This document shows, piece after piece, positions 47,735 to 57,409 of a stretch of DNA of 64,000 bases (within the stretch, counting starts at the first letter, position 1; the number at the start of each line of letters is the position of its first letter). This stretch comes from Micromonospora inositola (GTDB taxonomy: Bacteria > Actinomycetota > Actinomycetes > Mycobacteriales > Micromonosporaceae). The stretch is taken from assembly GCF_900090285.1 (NCBI RefSeq), contig NZ_LT607754.1, positions 310,001 through 374,000 on the forward strand, read 5' to 3'. The notes beneath the pieces were generated by a model. It saw only the letters and a list, made by a program, of their open reading frames with translations, was not told the DNA's origin and ran no database searches. The position numbers were made by a program, and so were the translations under genes.

Positions 47735-48802
47735 TCAGCGGCCGAACAGGATGTCCTGCACGTCCTTGAGGGCGGCGTCGACCTCGGCCTCGAAGTAGCC
47801 GCCGGGCACCAGACCGAAGCGCAGAGTGTCCAGGTCCTTCGGGTTCACCGGCATCGGGTTGCGGCCCTGCATGCCGCCCAGCAGGCTCTCGAAGAAGCGG
47901 TCCACCTGGTCCGGGTCGTACCCGCTGCCGAAGCGGCGCACCTGGAAGCTGCGCCGGATCTGGTCCACCCGGTAGAGGTCGCTGCCGGGCGGGCCGGCCA
48001 TCGGGGGGCCGACCATCGGCGGGCCGGCCATCGGCGGGCCACCGACGGGCGGGCCGCCCATCGGCGGACCGGACATCGCCGGGCCGCCGCCCATGCCCTG
48101 CTGCGGCAGGGCCGGCGGGCCGGCCGGGCCGCGACCGCGCATGTCACGCAGCTCCCGCTCGGACATCCGGATCTCGGCGGTCATGTCGGCACGGCCGTGC
48201 CGGCCGGCCTCGAAGCCGTCGAAGTGCTGCTCGTCCTGGCCGTACCCGCCGGGGCCCGGGGGCAGGCCGCGCGGCGGCGGGCCACCGTGCCCCATCGGGG
48301 CGCCCGGACCCATCGGACCGGGGCCGCCCGGGCCGCGCGGCGCGTCGTACCCGCCGCGGGGGTCGTACCCGCCGGCGTAGGCGCCGGTCGGCTCGTCGTA
48401 CCGGCTGTAGCGGTCGGCGGGCGGGCCGGCCTGCGTGGGCATCGCCCGGGGCGGCATCGGCGGCTGCGGCACCGGCGACAGGCCGCGGTCGTCGCGCATC
48501 GGCGGGCCGAGCCGGTCGGCCATCCGGGGATCGCCGCCCCGCCCGCCGGGGACGCCCCCGCGCTCCTCCAGCTCGGCCAGCTGCCGCTCGACCCGGTCCA
48601 GGTGCAGGTCCACCTGCCACTCGTCGTAGCCGTTGAAGCGGACCCGGAAGACGACGTCGTGGACCTCCTGGGAGGCCACGGGCGCGCCGACCGGTTGGCC
48701 GGCGAGGGTCGCCTCGACCCGGTCCAGGAAGGCGTCCACCTCGTCGACCTTGTATCCCCGGCGGAGCGCCTTACGCCGGAAACGCTGACCCTGACTCGCC
48801 AC
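47735..48802 (-). CDS. DivIVA-domain repeat protein with Gly/Pro/Met-rich linkers
   Basis: A 355-residue protein with four DivIVA-type helical segments: N-terminal RGYKVDEVDAFLDRVEATL (15-35), FNGYDEWQVDLHLDRVERQL (about 56-77), GYDPDQVDRFFESLL (about 295-310) and GGYFEAEVDAALKDVQDIL (about 332-350). Between them are disordered Gly/Pro stretches with tandem (G)GPPM units (about 245-280) and Asp/Arg/Tyr-rich sequence. The repeats bind other DivIVA-like or polar growth proteins in actinomycetes. The low-complexity part is also the reason for the repeat-like DNA at 47990-48090. Confidence 0.8.
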   Translation of the reverse strand: MASQGQRFRRKALRRGYKVDEVDAFLDRVEATLAGQPVGAPVASQEVHDVVFRVRFNGYDEWQVDLHLDRVERQLAELEERGGVPGGRGGDPRMADRLGPPMRDDRGLSPVPQPPMPPRAMPTQAGPPADRYSRYDEPTGAYAGGYDPRGGYDAPRGPGGPGPMGPGAPMGHGGPPPRGLPPGPGGYGQDEQHFDGFEAGRHGRADMTAEIRMSERELRDMRGRGPAGPPALPQQGMGGGPAMSGPPMGGPPVGGPPMAGPPMVGPPMAGPPGSDLYRVDQIRRSFQVRRFGSGYDPDQVDRFFESLLGGMQGRNPMPVNPKDLDTLRFGLVPGGYFEAEVDAALKDVQDILFGR

Positions 48803-48833
48803 TATGTCTCCTGGTCTCGTTCGCTACGCCCGG

Positions 48834-49982
48834 TCACGCCGTTGCTTCGCGCGGCGCGTCGGTGTCCCTGTCCTCGGCGGCGGCGAGCTGCCCACACGCG
48901 CCGTCGATTTCGCGTCCCCGGGTGTCCCGCACCGTGGTCGACACCCCGGCGTCGCGCAACCGCCGGACGAACTCCCGCTCGACCGGCTTCGGGCTGGCGT
49001 CCCAGCGGCTGCCCGGAGTCGGGTTGAGCGGGATGAGGTTCACGTGGGCCAACTTGCCGGCCAGCAGCCGCCCGAGCAGATCGGCTCTCCACGGCTGGTC
49101 GTTCACGTCCTTGATCATCGCGTACTCGATCGACACGCGACGTCCCGTCGTGGCCGCGTATCCCCACGCCGCGTCCAGCACCTCGGACACCTTCCAGCGC
49201 TGGTTGACCGGGACGAGTTCATCGCGCAGCTCATCATCGGGGGCGTGCAGCGACAACGCAAGGGTCACTGAGAGGTCTTCGCTGGCCAGTCGGCGGATGG
49301 CCGGGACCAGCCCCACCGTGGAAACGGTGATGTGCCGCTGGGACAGGCCGAGCCCTTCGGGCGCGGGGGCGACCAGCCGGCGGATCGCCCCGACGACCCG
49401 CGAGTAGTTGGCCAGCGGCTCGCCCATGCCCATGAAGACGACGTGCGACAGCCGCGGCGGCGATCCGACGACCGCGCCGGAGGCGGCCACCCCGGCCAGG
49501 TAGACCGCCTGGTCGACGATCTCGGCGGTGGAGAGGTTGCGGGTCAGCCCGGCCTGACCGGTGGCGCAGAACGGGCAGGCCATGCCGCAGCCGGCCTGGC
49601 TGGAGATGCAGACGGTGACCCGATCCGGGTAGCCCATCAGCACGCTCTCCACCAGCGAGCCGTCGTGCAGCCGCCAGAGCGCCTTGCGGGTGGCCCCGTC
49701 GTCGCAGGCCAGCTCGCGTACCGGGGTGAGCAGGGTGGGCAGCAGCGACTCGGCGAGCCGCTCCCGGGTGGCCGCCGGCAGGTCGGTCATCTGGGCGGGG
49801 TCACGGACCAACCGGCCGAAGTAGTGGTTGGAGACCTGCTTGGCGCGGAACGTGGGCTCGCCCAGCTCGGTGACGAGCGCCTGCCGACCCGGCAGGTCCA
49901 GGTCGGCGAGGTGACGGGGCGGCATCGCGGGTCGGCGGCCGCGGGCGTCGGGGTCTACGGAGATCAGTGGCAGGCTCGTCAT
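48834..49982 (-). CDS. rlmN: 23S rRNA (adenine-2503)-C2-methyltransferase
   Basis: The 382-residue radical-SAM enzyme shows the [4Fe-4S] motif CGMACPFC in [17 protein letters not shown], the SAM-binding GMGEPLANY, a [10 protein letters not shown] strand and the acceptor Cys late in the chain (GACGQLA). It methylates A2503 of 23S rRNA and A37 of some tRNAs. It lies in the conserved order next to cdsA-frr-pyrH. Confidence 0.95.
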   Translation of the reverse strand: MTSLPLISVDPDARGRRPAMPPRHLADLDLPGRQALVTELGEPTFRAKQVSNHYFGRLVRDPAQMTDLPAATRERLAESLLPTLLTPVRELACDDGATRKALWRLHDGSLVESVLMGYPDRVTVCISSQAGCGMACPFCATGQAGLTRNLSTAEIVDQAVYLAGVAASGAVVGSPPRLSHVVFMGMGEPLANYSRVVGAIRRLVAPAPEGLGLSQRHITVSTVGLVPAIRRLASEDLSVTLALSLHAPDDELRDELVPVNQRWKVSEVLDAAWGYAATTGRRVSIEYAMIKDVNDQPWRADLLGRLLAGKLAHVNLIPLNPTPGSRWDASPKPVEREFVRRLRDAGVSTTVRDTRGREIDGACGQLAAAEDRDTDAPREATA

Positions 49983-50086
49983 GGCGCGTCCAGTCTGACA
50001 CGCCGGGAGCGGGACGCAGCCGTCCGTCCGTGCCGAATCGGCCCCGACCGCATGGAGGAGCCGCTCCCACCGACGTGATTCATGCC

Positions 50087-51571
50087 TCAGCCCACCACCG
50101 GCACGAAGACCGCCAGCAGCAGGTACGCCGTCGGCACCGCGAAGAGGATCGAGTCGAGCCGGTCCATCAGGCCGCCGTGGCCGGGGAGCAGGTTGCTCAT
50201 GTCCTTGACGCCGAGATCCCGCTTGATCATCGACTCGGCGAGGTCACCGAGGACCGCCGCGCAGGAGATCGCCACCCCGAACAGCGCGCCCCACCAGGGG
50301 GCCACGTCGAAGAGCAGCCAGATCAGCAGGGCGCTGCCGGCCGCCGCCGCGGTGACCGATCCGGCGAAACCCTCCCAGGACTTCTTCGGGCTGATCGAGG
50401 GCGCCATCGGGTGCTTGCCGAACGAGACGCCGGCCGCGTACCCGCCGGTGTCGGAGAGGACCACGGCGACCAGCGTGGCCAGCACCCGCAGTCGCCCGTC
50501 CCCCGGGGCGGCGGCCAGCATCGCCGCGAAGCCGCCGAGGAAGGGCACGTAGACCGCGATCAGGGTGGCCGCAGTGAGGTCGCGTTGGTAGTTGCCCGGG
50601 CCGTCGCCCAGCCGCCAGATCATCGTGCCCAGCACGGTGACCAGCAGGCCGAGGCTCAGCGCGTCGGGGCCGGCGAACCAGCCCAGCCCGACGGTGATCG
50701 CCCCGCCGGCGACCAGCGGCACCAGCGGCGGGTGGGCGCCGCCGCGGCGCACCGCGCGGGCCATCTCCCAGGTGCCGACCGCCACCGCGGCGACGACGAC
50801 GCCGAGGAACGCCGGCGGGTAGAGGAAGAGCGGCACCAGGATCGCCGCGCCGAGGCCCACCCCGACCGCGATCGCGGCCGGCAGGTTGCGGCCGGCCCGG
50901 CCGGTCGCGGCCTGCTGGGTGGGCGGCCGGTCCGCGCTGGCCCGCCGCCGCCCGCGCGGGCGGCGGCCGGACGGCTGCTCGGGCTCCGGGTCCGGTTCGT
51001 CCCGCACCGGGGCGATCTGGGCGGTCGGGTACTCGTCGTCCGGCGCGCCGGGCCGCTCGCCCCGCGGCCCGTTTCCCGGGTATCCGCGATCGGGGGCCGC
51101 CGAACGGCGGGGGTCGTCGTAGCCGGCGTCCCGGTGGCCGGGGTCGACGAAGCCGCCGCTCCGCCGGCGGCCGTCGGCGAAGTCGTCCCGGTAGCCACCG
51201 TGGTCGCGGTAGCCCCGATCGTCGTGCTCCGGGCCCCGACGGCCGACGTCGTGGTGGTCCCGGCGGGGGTGGCCGGGGCCGTCGTGGCGCCGATCCGGAC
51301 GGCCGTTGGCGGGGACGGGACGCTCGTCGTACGGGCCGGGCCGCCGGCCGCCGCCGTCCGGTCGGACGTACGGGTCGCCGGCCGGACCGGGATACGAGTC
51401 GGCCGTGGGCCGGGGCCGGCCGGGCGGCTCGGCGTACAGCTCGGGGTTGGCGCCCGGGCGACGCCACGGCCCCGGTTCGAGGTCAGGATCGGGCCAGGGC
51501 AGCGCGGGCGGGCGGTCCGGTCGGTCCCAGCCGCGGGGCTCGGCGGCGCCGTAGGGGTCGGGGTGGGACAT
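50087..51571 (-). CDS. cdsA: Phosphatidate cytidylyltransferase with long disordered N-terminus
   Basis: The 494-residue protein ends in a normal Cds[37 protein letters not shown] and [34 protein letters not shown], with eight TM helices in the last 270 residues. It makes CDP-diacylglycerol for phospholipids. The first 220 residues are Asp/Arg/Gly/Pro-rich and unstructured, an actinobacterial addition that may interact with cell-pole or envelope proteins. ATG 51571 or GTG 51574 may be used. Confidence 0.92.
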   Translation of the reverse strand: MSHPDPYGAAEPRGWDRPDRPPALPWPDPDLEPGPWRRPGANPELYAEPPGRPRPTADSYPGPAGDPYVRPDGGGRRPGPYDERPVPANGRPDRRHDGPGHPRRDHHDVGRRGPEHDDRGYRDHGGYRDDFADGRRRSGGFVDPGHRDAGYDDPRRSAAPDRGYPGNGPRGERPGAPDDEYPTAQIAPVRDEPDPEPEQPSGRRPRGRRRASADRPPTQQAATGRAGRNLPAAIAVGVGLGAAILVPLFLYPPAFLGVVVAAVAVGTWEMARAVRRGGAHPPLVPLVAGGAITVGLGWFAGPDALSLGLLVTVLGTMIWRLGDGPGNYQRDLTAATLIAVYVPFLGGFAAMLAAAPGDGRLRVLATLVAVVLSDTGGYAAGVSFGKHPMAPSISPKKSWEGFAGSVTAAAAGSALLIWLLFDVAPWWGALFGVAISCAAVLGDLAESMIKRDLGVKDMSNLLPGHGGLMDRLDSILFAVPTAYLLLAVFVPVVG

Positions 51572-51830
51572 CACGCACCGAGCGGACGCGGTACGAGTTC
51601 CACCACTTGACGCAAGACCAAGACCATCCCCTACAGGCGCGACTGCTCCGGTTGACCGGCCCGACGGCCGGCCGATCCCCGCCGTTCACCTCCTGGTGGG
51701 CGGGAATCCTGCCGAGCCTACTGCACCGGGGAAGCCGGCACGGCGGACGCTGGCCCACCACGACGACGGCACCGGGTCCACCACCCTGGCGGGCGGCGGC
51801 ACACCGGTGCCGTGGCGGGTGGTCGGGGGC

Positions 51831-52388
51831 TCAGACCTCGAGCAGCTCCGCTTCCTTGTGCTTGACCAGCTCGTCGACGGTGGCGACGTACCGCTGGGTC
51901 AGGTCGTCCAGGTCCTTCTCGGCGCGCCGGCCCTCGTCCTCGCCGACCTCGCCGTCCTTGACCAGGCGGTCCAGCTCTTCCTTGGCCTTGCGGCGGATGT
52001 TGCGGACGGCCACCTTGGCCTCCTCGCCCTTGTGCCGGGCGACCTTGATCATTTCGCGGCGGCGCTCCTCGGTCATCTGCGGGAGCAGGATGCGGAGCTG
52101 GTTACCCTCGTTGTTCGGGTTGACGCCGAGGTCGGAGTCGCGGATCGCCTTTTCCATGGCGTTGATCTGCGAGTTGTCGTACGGCTTGATGATCACCATG
52201 CGCGACTCGGGGACGCCGATGGACGCCATCTGGGGCAGGGGGGTGGGGGTGCCGTAGTAGTCGATGATGACCTTGGAGAACATGGCGGCGTTGGCGCGAC
52301 CGGTGCGGATGGCGCCGAACTCCTCCTTGGCGTGCTCGACCGCACGCTCCATCTTCTCCTCGGCCTCGAGGAGGGTGTCGTCGATCAC
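51831..52388 (-). CDS. frr: Ribosome recycling factor
   Basis: The 185-residue protein has the full RRF pattern: N-terminal [72 protein letters not shown] and a C-terminal helix. It splits post-termination ribosomes together with EF-G. It lies 83 bases after pyrH. The 259-base gap to cdsA contains no gene that I can recognise. Confidence 0.97.
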   Translation of the reverse strand: MIDDTLLEAEEKMERAVEHAKEEFGAIRTGRANAAMFSKVIIDYYGTPTPLPQMASIGVPESRMVIIKPYDNSQINAMEKAIRDSDLGVNPNNEGNQLRILLPQMTEERRREMIKVARHKGEEAKVAVRNIRRKAKEELDRLVKDGEVGEDEGRRAEKDLDDLTQRYVATVDELVKHKEAELLEV

Positions 52389-52471
52389 CGGTCTCCTCGC
52401 CTCCTTCTGTTGCTCGTCGTGGGCTCTGCTGATGTCGTGTCGCAGGACCGCCGGCCGCTCCGGCGGGGCGC

Positions 52472-53239
52472 TCAGGCGGTGATCAGGGTGCCGATCTTCT
52501 CACCGCCGACCGCCCGGACGATGGTGTCGTCGCCCTGCGCACCGAAGACCAGCATCGGCAGGCCGTTCTCCATGCAGAGGCTGAACGCCGCCGCGTCGGC
52601 CACCCGCAGGTTGCGGCGCAGCACCTCGGAGAAGGTGATCGAGTCCAGCTTGCTGGCGGTCGGGTCGATCCGGGGGTCCGCGGTGTAGACCGCGTCCACG
52701 CCGTTCTTGCTCATCAGCACCACGTCGGCGCGGATCTCCAGCGCCCGCTGGGCGGCGACCGTGTCGGTGGAGAAGTACGGCATGCCGGCGCCCGCGCCGA
52801 AGATCACCACGCGGCCCTTCTCCAGGTGCCGGATGGCCCGCAGCGGGATGTACGGCTCGGCGACCTGGGCCATGGTGATCGCGCTCTGCACCCGGGTCTC
52901 GATGCCCTCCTTCTCCAGGAAGTCCTGGAGGGCCAGGCAGTTCATCACCGTGCCGAGCATGCCCATGTAGTCGGCCCGGGCCCGGTCCATGCCGCGCTTC
53001 TGCAACTCGGCGCCGCGGAAGAAGTTGCCGCCGCCGACCACCACCGAGACCTGCACGCCGCGGCGGACCACGGTGGCGATCTGCCGGGCGATGCCCTGCA
53101 CGACGTCCGGGTCGACGCCGATCGCGCCGCCGCCGAAGACCTCGCCGGACAGCTTCAGCACCACCCGGCGGGAACGGCCGGGCGGTGGGGCGGTGGGATC
53201 AACCGCCGCCAGGCTCCGGTCACTCACAACCTGCGTCAT
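52472..53239 (-). CDS. pyrH: UMP kinase
   Basis: The 255-residue enzyme phosphorylates UMP to UDP. It shows [42 protein letters not shown] and the [16 protein letters not shown] loop [22 protein letters not shown] region: ATG 53239 gives a short nonconserved N-terminus. It is separated from tsf by a strong hairpin. Confidence 0.97.
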   Translation of the reverse strand: MTQVVSDRSLAAVDPTAPPPGRSRRVVLKLSGEVFGGGAIGVDPDVVQGIARQIATVVRRGVQVSVVVGGGNFFRGAELQKRGMDRARADYMGMLGTVMNCLALQDFLEKEGIETRVQSAITMAQVAEPYIPLRAIRHLEKGRVVIFGAGAGMPYFSTDTVAAQRALEIRADVVLMSKNGVDAVYTADPRIDPTASKLDSITFSEVLRRNLRVADAAAFSLCMENGLPMLVFGAQGDDTIVRAVGGEKIGTLITA

Positions 53240-53310
53240 CCGCCCCGCCCTTCCCGTCGCGCACCTCGCGTGCGCCGCGTACCGCGTACCTGCCGCTGCC
53301 GACCCTATGT

Positions 53311-53358
53311 GACGAGGAGGCCGCGGTGCCTGTCACGTACACCGGCGGCCTCCTCGTC
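53311..53358 (-). terminator. Hairpin terminator between tsf and pyrH
   Basis: A perfect 14-base stem (53311-53324 with 53345-53358), extended by three pairs past a bulge, in the 163-base tsf-pyrH gap. It likely limits read-through so that rpsB-tsf are made in excess over pyrH-frr. Confidence 0.7.
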
Positions 53359-53402
53359 GACGTTGCTTGCCCACGGGCGCGTCAGACGCCCGAGCTGGCG
53401 GC

Positions 53403-54230
53403 TCAGGCCTGGCCGACCTCGAACCGCAGGAAGCGGGTCACCTCGATGCCGGCCTCGGCCAGCATCTGCTTCACCGACTTCTTGTTGTCGGCCACCGACG
53501 CCTGCTCGATCAGGACGTAGTCCTTGAAGAAGGCGTTCACCCGGCCCTCGACGATCTTCGGCAGCGCCGCCTCGGGCTTGTTCTCCTCGCGGGCGGTCTG
53601 CTCGGCGATGCGCCGCTCGGACTCGACGACCTCGGCCGGCACCTCGTCGCGGGTGAGGTACTTCGGCCGCATCGCGGCGATCTGCATGGCCACACCGCGG
53701 GCGTCGGCGTCGCCGGCCTCGTCGGTCTTGCCGGCGAACTCCACCAGCACGCCGACGGCCGGCGGCAGGTCCTGGCTCTTGCGGTGCAGGTAGACCGCGA
53801 CGTTGCCGTCCAGCTTGGCGAAGCGGTTCAGCACCAGCTTCTCGCCGATCTTGGCGGACTGCTCCTGGATCAGGTCGGCGACCGGCTTGCCGTCGATCGA
53901 GCTGGCCAGCAGCTCCTCGGCGGTGCTGACGCCGCTGCGCTCGCCGTGCTCGACGAGCTGCTGGGCCAGGGCGATGAAGGCGTCGTTCTTGGCGACGAAG
54001 TCGGTCTCGCAGTTGAGCTCGAGCAGCGCCTTGCCGGAGTGGGCGACCAGGCCGTTCGCGGCGGTGCGGCCGGCCCGCTTGCCGACGTCCTTGGCACCCT
54101 TGACGCGCAGGATCTCGATGGCCTTGTCGAAGTCGCCCTCGGCCTCGGTCAGCGCCTTCTTGGAGTCCATCATGCCGGCGCCGGTGAGGTCGCGGAGCTT
54201 CTTGACGTCCGCGGCGGTGAAGTTGGACAT
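53403..54230 (-). CDS. tsf: Elongation factor Ts
   Basis: The 275-residue protein has the N-terminal UBA-like part [21 protein letters not shown], the core [12 protein letters not shown] and the C-terminal helices with VARFEVGQA-type end. It recycles EF-Tu. It follows rpsB at 136 bases with a hairpin between them, the standard arrangement. Confidence 0.97.
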   Translation of the reverse strand: MSNFTAADVKKLRDLTGAGMMDSKKALTEAEGDFDKAIEILRVKGAKDVGKRAGRTAANGLVAHSGKALLELNCETDFVAKNDAFIALAQQLVEHGERSGVSTAEELLASSIDGKPVADLIQEQSAKIGEKLVLNRFAKLDGNVAVYLHRKSQDLPPAVGVLVEFAGKTDEAGDADARGVAMQIAAMRPKYLTRDEVPAEVVESERRIAEQTAREENKPEAALPKIVEGRVNAFFKDYVLIEQASVADNKKSVKQMLAEAGIEVTRFLRFEVGQA

Positions 54231-54316
54231 GACTCTCTCTTCGGTGTTGAGACTGCGGTGGGATGGTCTGGCTGCCGGGTTACCCGGATCCGGGCCGGAT
54301 GTGCCCGGCGTATCCG

Positions 54317-54360
54317 CCGCGTCCCCATCGACCGCGAAAACGGACGGTGGGGACGCGGCG
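54317..54360 (-). terminator. Attenuator/terminator-like hairpin between rpsB and tsf
   Basis: A 12-base perfect outer stem (54317-54328 with 54349-54360) starts six bases past the rpsB stop, with an AAAA-containing loop. It may be a partial terminator that sets the rpsB/tsf ratio. Confidence 0.6.
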
Positions 54361-54366
54361 GCGCGA

Positions 54367-55224
54367 TCACTCCGCGGCGGCGGGCGCCGGCTGCTCGGTC
54401 TGCGGCTGCTCGGCCGGCTGCTGCTCGCCGGCCTTCTTCGGCTCCTCCAGCAGCTCGCGCTCCCACTCGGCCAGCGGCTCGTCGCTGCCGACCTGGCCCG
54501 GCTCCGGCTTCTCGTCGCCGCCCCGGCGACGGCCGGAACGGGCGATCAGACCGTCGGCGACGGCGGCGGCCACGACCTTGGTCAGCAGCTCCGCCGACCG
54601 GATGGCGTCGTCGTTGCCCGGGATCGGGAAGTCGACCTCGTCCGGGTCGCAGTTGGTGTCGAGCACCGCGATCACCGGGATGCCCAGCTTGCGGGCCTCG
54701 TCGACGGCGATGTGCTCCTTCTTGGTGTCGACCACCCAGATCGCGGCCGGAAGCTTCTGCATGTCCCGCAGACCACCCAGGGTGCGGGTCAGCTTGATCT
54801 TCTCGCGGGAGAGCTGCAGCGTCTCCTTCTTGGTGTAGCCGGCGGCGGTGCCGCTCAGGTCACCCAGGCCCTCCAGCTCCTTCATCCGCTGCAGGCGCTT
54901 GTACACCGTCTGGAAGTTGGTCAGCATGCCGCCGAGCCAGCGGTGGTTGACGTAAGGCTGGCCGACCCGGGTCGCCTGCTCGGAGATGGCCTCCTGGGCC
55001 TGCTTCTTCGTGCCGACGAAGAGGATGCTGCCGCCCTCAGCCACCGTGTTGCGCACGAAGTCGTACGCCTTCTCGATGTAGTCGAGGGTCTGGCGCAGGT
55101 CGATGATGTAGATGCCGTTGCGCTCCGTCATGATGAAGCGCTTCATCTTCGGGTTCCAGCGCCGGGTCTGGTGCCCGAAGTGGACACCGCTCTCCAGCAG
55201 CTGACGCATGGTCACGACGGCCAT
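54367..55224 (-). CDS. rpsB: Small subunit ribosomal protein S2
   Basis: The 285-residue protein has the S2 pattern: [62 protein letters not shown] and [29 protein letters not shown] Glu/Pro/Gln-rich C-terminal tail of about 40 residues is typical of actinobacteria. Expressed from its own promoter with a leader hairpin. Confidence 0.97.
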   Translation of the reverse strand: MAVVTMRQLLESGVHFGHQTRRWNPKMKRFIMTERNGIYIIDLRQTLDYIEKAYDFVRNTVAEGGSILFVGTKKQAQEAISEQATRVGQPYVNHRWLGGMLTNFQTVYKRLQRMKELEGLGDLSGTAAGYTKKETLQLSREKIKLTRTLGGLRDMQKLPAAIWVVDTKKEHIAVDEARKLGIPVIAVLDTNCDPDEVDFPIPGNDDAIRSAELLTKVVAAAVADGLIARSGRRRGGDEKPEPGQVGSDEPLAEWERELLEEPKKAGEQQPAEQPQTEQPAPAAAE

Positions 55225-55254
55225 GGTGGGTACTCCTCAAGATCCCTGGTTGTC

Positions 55255-55277
55255 ACGCCCGGCCGGTGGCCGGGCGT
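55255..55277 (-). promoter_or_regulatory. rpsB 5'-leader hairpin
   Basis: A perfect 10-base stem (55255-55264 with 55268-55277) with a three-base loop, 31 bases upstream of the rpsB ATG. It sits where a ribosomal-protein autoregulatory element would be expected. Role inferred. Confidence 0.45.
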
Positions 55278-55399
55278 CCTGGCGCCTGGTCGCCGGCCAT
55301 GGTGGGCCCGACAGGATCGGGACCAGGGGGCCGTCGCCCCACGAGGAACCGTGGAGAGGGCGCGCGAGGTCGACCGCGCGAGGCGGTCGCCAGTCGACC

Positions 55400-55430
55400 A
55401 GTGTACGCCCCTTCTCCGCCCGCCGGTCCA
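55400..55430 (-). promoter_or_regulatory. Putative rpsB promoter
   Basis: Minus-strand TGGACC (55430-55425) and TACACT (55405-55400) are 19 bases apart, giving a transcript leader of about 170 bases before rpsB. The rest of the 424-base gap (55225-55648) shows no gene. Confidence 0.45.
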
Positions 55431-55648
55431 GGGGTGCGGGAACGCCCCGCACCGTACCTTTCCGGGCATACGACCGGGACCGGTCCCCGGCGTCGGGCCC
55501 GGCATCGCCTCCGCGCCCAGCCGTGCCCCGCGGCTGGGCGCCCGGCGCGGCGGCGCGGCCGGCCCGAGAACGGGCCGCCGCCGCGAGCAGCTGTCCCAGC
55601 CGACGACCGGGGGGCGGGCGGCCGGTCCGCTCGGCCGCTCGGGACCGC

Positions 55649-56647
55649 TCAGCGGGCCCCGAGCGCGGCGGCGACGAAGAGCACCAGCCCGACGGTCAGG
55701 TAGGCCGTCGGCGGGCGGAGCCAGCCGCGGCTGCCGTCGGCGAGCGCCAGCCCGACGGTGCGCAGCCCGTACAGGCCGGCAGCGAAGATCGGCAGCCCGG
55801 CCACCAGGAACGTCCCCACCACCACGTCGGAGGCCGAGACGGGGTCACCCACCAGGCCGTGCAGGAGGACCCGCAGGGCCGGGACCTCGAAGACGAGCGC
55901 CAGCGCCGCCAGCAGCACCGCCAGCGCCGGCCGGCGGGTCCGGTAGACGCCGTCGCCGGCCGGCGGGGCGTCGAGCCGGGGCGCGACCGACGGCATCGGC
56001 CCGGTCGGCATCTCCAGCGGATGCGACGCCGGGCCGCCCACCGGCGCGGGGGACGCGGCCGGACCGCCCGGCCGGTCCCCGACGGTGAGCGGGGTCGGAC
56101 CGGCATGGGTCGGGCCGGGCGGACGGTCCCCCAGCGCGAACGGCGGCACAGCGGCGTGGGTCGGCTCGGTCGGACGGGTCGCCTCGACGACCGGGTAGCC
56201 GCTGAGGGGAGCGGGTCGCGGAGCGTCCGGCGTCCGGTCCGCGCCGCGCGGGTCCGGCCCGGCGACGCCTCCCCGGCCGCCGGTGGCGAGCTGATCCGCG
56301 CCTTCCCGGGCCGCCCAGCGGCCGCCACGCTCGCCGGGCAGCTCGCCGGAGACCTCCGGGTCATCCCCCCGTCGCGACCGGGACGACCGGTAACCATCGG
56401 TTTCCAGCTGTCCGTCACCGAGCGGGTCGGTCGCACCGAAGCGTCCCGAATCGCCGTACCGGGAGGTCACCGGGTCGGCGTAGCCGCCCTCGTCCGCGCC
56501 GGCGCGCTGCTCCGGGGTCCGGAAGTCGTCGTCGCGGTAGCGCGGGTCGCCCGCTCCGCGCCAGTCCGGTTCGGCGTACCCATGGTCGCTCCAGCGCGAC
56601 CCCTGCTGGTCCTCGGGAAAGCTCCGTCGTCCGTCCACGACGGGCAC
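55649..56647 (-). CDS. Hypothetical membrane protein with long disordered N-terminus
   Basis: The 332-residue protein has about 215 residues rich in Asp, Gly, Arg and Pro (for example [11 protein letters not shown]) and then four TM segments in the last 100 residues ([58 protein letters not shown]). No family recognised. The first possible start is TTG 56665; GTG 56647 (PVVDGRRSF) is preferred. Similar disordered-plus-TM proteins lie near rpsB in actinomycetes. Confidence 0.7.
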   Translation of the reverse strand: MPVVDGRRSFPEDQQGSRWSDHGYAEPDWRGAGDPRYRDDDFRTPEQRAGADEGGYADPVTSRYGDSGRFGATDPLGDGQLETDGYRSSRSRRGDDPEVSGELPGERGGRWAAREGADQLATGGRGGVAGPDPRGADRTPDAPRPAPLSGYPVVEATRPTEPTHAAVPPFALGDRPPGPTHAGPTPLTVGDRPGGPAASPAPVGGPASHPLEMPTGPMPSVAPRLDAPPAGDGVYRTRRPALAVLLAALALVFEVPALRVLLHGLVGDPVSASDVVVGTFLVAGLPIFAAGLYGLRTVGLALADGSRGWLRPPTAYLTVGLVLFVAAALGAR

Positions 56648-56869
56648 GGTATGCGACCGGCTCAACGCGCGCCATCCGGCGGGCTGACGACGACACCCCG
56701 GGTCAGTACGGCACGGGTCCGGTCATCGCGGATGCGCGTTCGGTGACCGTGAAGCCGCTTCCTAGCACAGTCCCAGCATGATCGTCCGGCCGTCCACAGC
56801 CCCTCCGGTTGTCCACAGGCAGACCGAGCGGGACGGCGGGACCGCCGGGGCCGGCCCACCCTTGCCGCC

Positions 56870-57229
56870 ATGACGAAGCGGAACCAGGCCGTCGGCGCGT
56901 ACGGGGAGCGGTGCGCGGTCCGACACCTGATCGAGGCGGGACTGCGGCCGGTCGCCCGGAACTGGCGCTGCCCGGCCGGCGAGATCGACATCATCGCCTG
57001 GGAGGGCGGGGTGCTCGCCTTCTGCGAGGTGAAGACCCGCCGTACCGACGACTTCGGCAGTCCGGCCGAGGCCGTTGTACCGGCCAAGGCGCGCCGGCTG
57101 CGCGGCCTGGCCGCCCGGTGGCTGGCCGAAACCGGCACCACCGCCGACGAGGTGCGCTTCGACGTCCTCTCGGTCCGGCTGTCCGCGACGGGCGCGGCCC
57201 GGGTCGACCACCTCAAGGGCGCGTTCTGA
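56870..57229 (+). CDS. YraN/UPF0102-family endonuclease-like protein
   Basis: The 119-residue protein has the UPF0102 pattern: GAYGERCAVRHLIEAGLRPVARNWRC, the PD-(D/E)XK-like GEIDIIAWEGGVLAFCEVKTRR and a C-terminal helix with KARRLRGLAARWLAE. The GEIDII...EVK pair is the nuclease core. It starts the yraN-comM-dprA group. Its stop is followed one base later by an ATG that opens the micro-ORF repeat. Confidence 0.9.
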   Translation: MTKRNQAVGAYGERCAVRHLIEAGLRPVARNWRCPAGEIDIIAWEGGVLAFCEVKTRRTDDFGSPAEAVVPAKARRLRGLAARWLAETGTTADEVRFDVLSVRLSATGAARVDHLKGAF

Positions 57230-57245
57230 GATGGGCGGTCCCGGC

Positions 57246-57329
57246 ATGAGCGAGCGCAGCGAGCGAGTCATCAAGGCAGCGCGGTACGAGGCTCAGGCCG
57301 GCGGCGAGCGAAGCGAGGTGCCGGCATGA
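57246..57329 (+). CDS. Repeat-derived micro-ORF 1 (27 codons)
   Basis: Encodes a peptide beginning MSERSERVIKAARYE with stop TGA at 57327-57329 that overlaps the ATG of the next unit as ATGA. An in-frame ATG at 57231, one base past the yraN stop, could start it five codons earlier and couple it to yraN. It shares the MSxRSE opening with the micro-ORFs at 10005-10067 and 16843-16905. Confidence 0.35.
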   Translation: MSERSERVIKAARYEAQAGGERSEVPA

Positions 57330-57405
57330 GCGAGCGCAGCGAGCGAGTCATCAAGGCAGCGCGGTACGAGGCTCAGGCCGGCGGCGAGCGAAGCGAGGTG
57401 CCGGC
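57246..57405 (+). repeat. Perfect 80-bp tandem duplication between yraN and comM
   Basis: Bases 57246-57325 and 57326-57405 are identical. Each unit begins ATGAGCGAGCGCAGCGAGCG and ends in GGTGCCGGC. The next bases, ATGAGC, are shared by unit 2 and by the comM start, so the junction ATGA occurs three times. Perfect identity suggests a recent duplication. Confidence 0.95.
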
Positions 57406-57409
57406 ATGA
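57326..57409 (+). CDS. Repeat-derived micro-ORF 2 (27 codons)
   Basis: Identical to micro-ORF 1. Its stop TGA (57407-57409) overlaps the comM ATG (57406-57408) as ATGA, so ribosomes could pass yraN, both micro-ORFs and comM without leaving the mRNA. Confidence 0.35.
   Translation: MSERSERVIKAARYEAQAGGERSEVPA

Noticed and set aside
47990..48090. CRISPR-like regularly repeated DNA
   Set aside because: It is the in-frame coding sequence of the GPPM repeats of the DivIVA-like protein; spacers are not unique.
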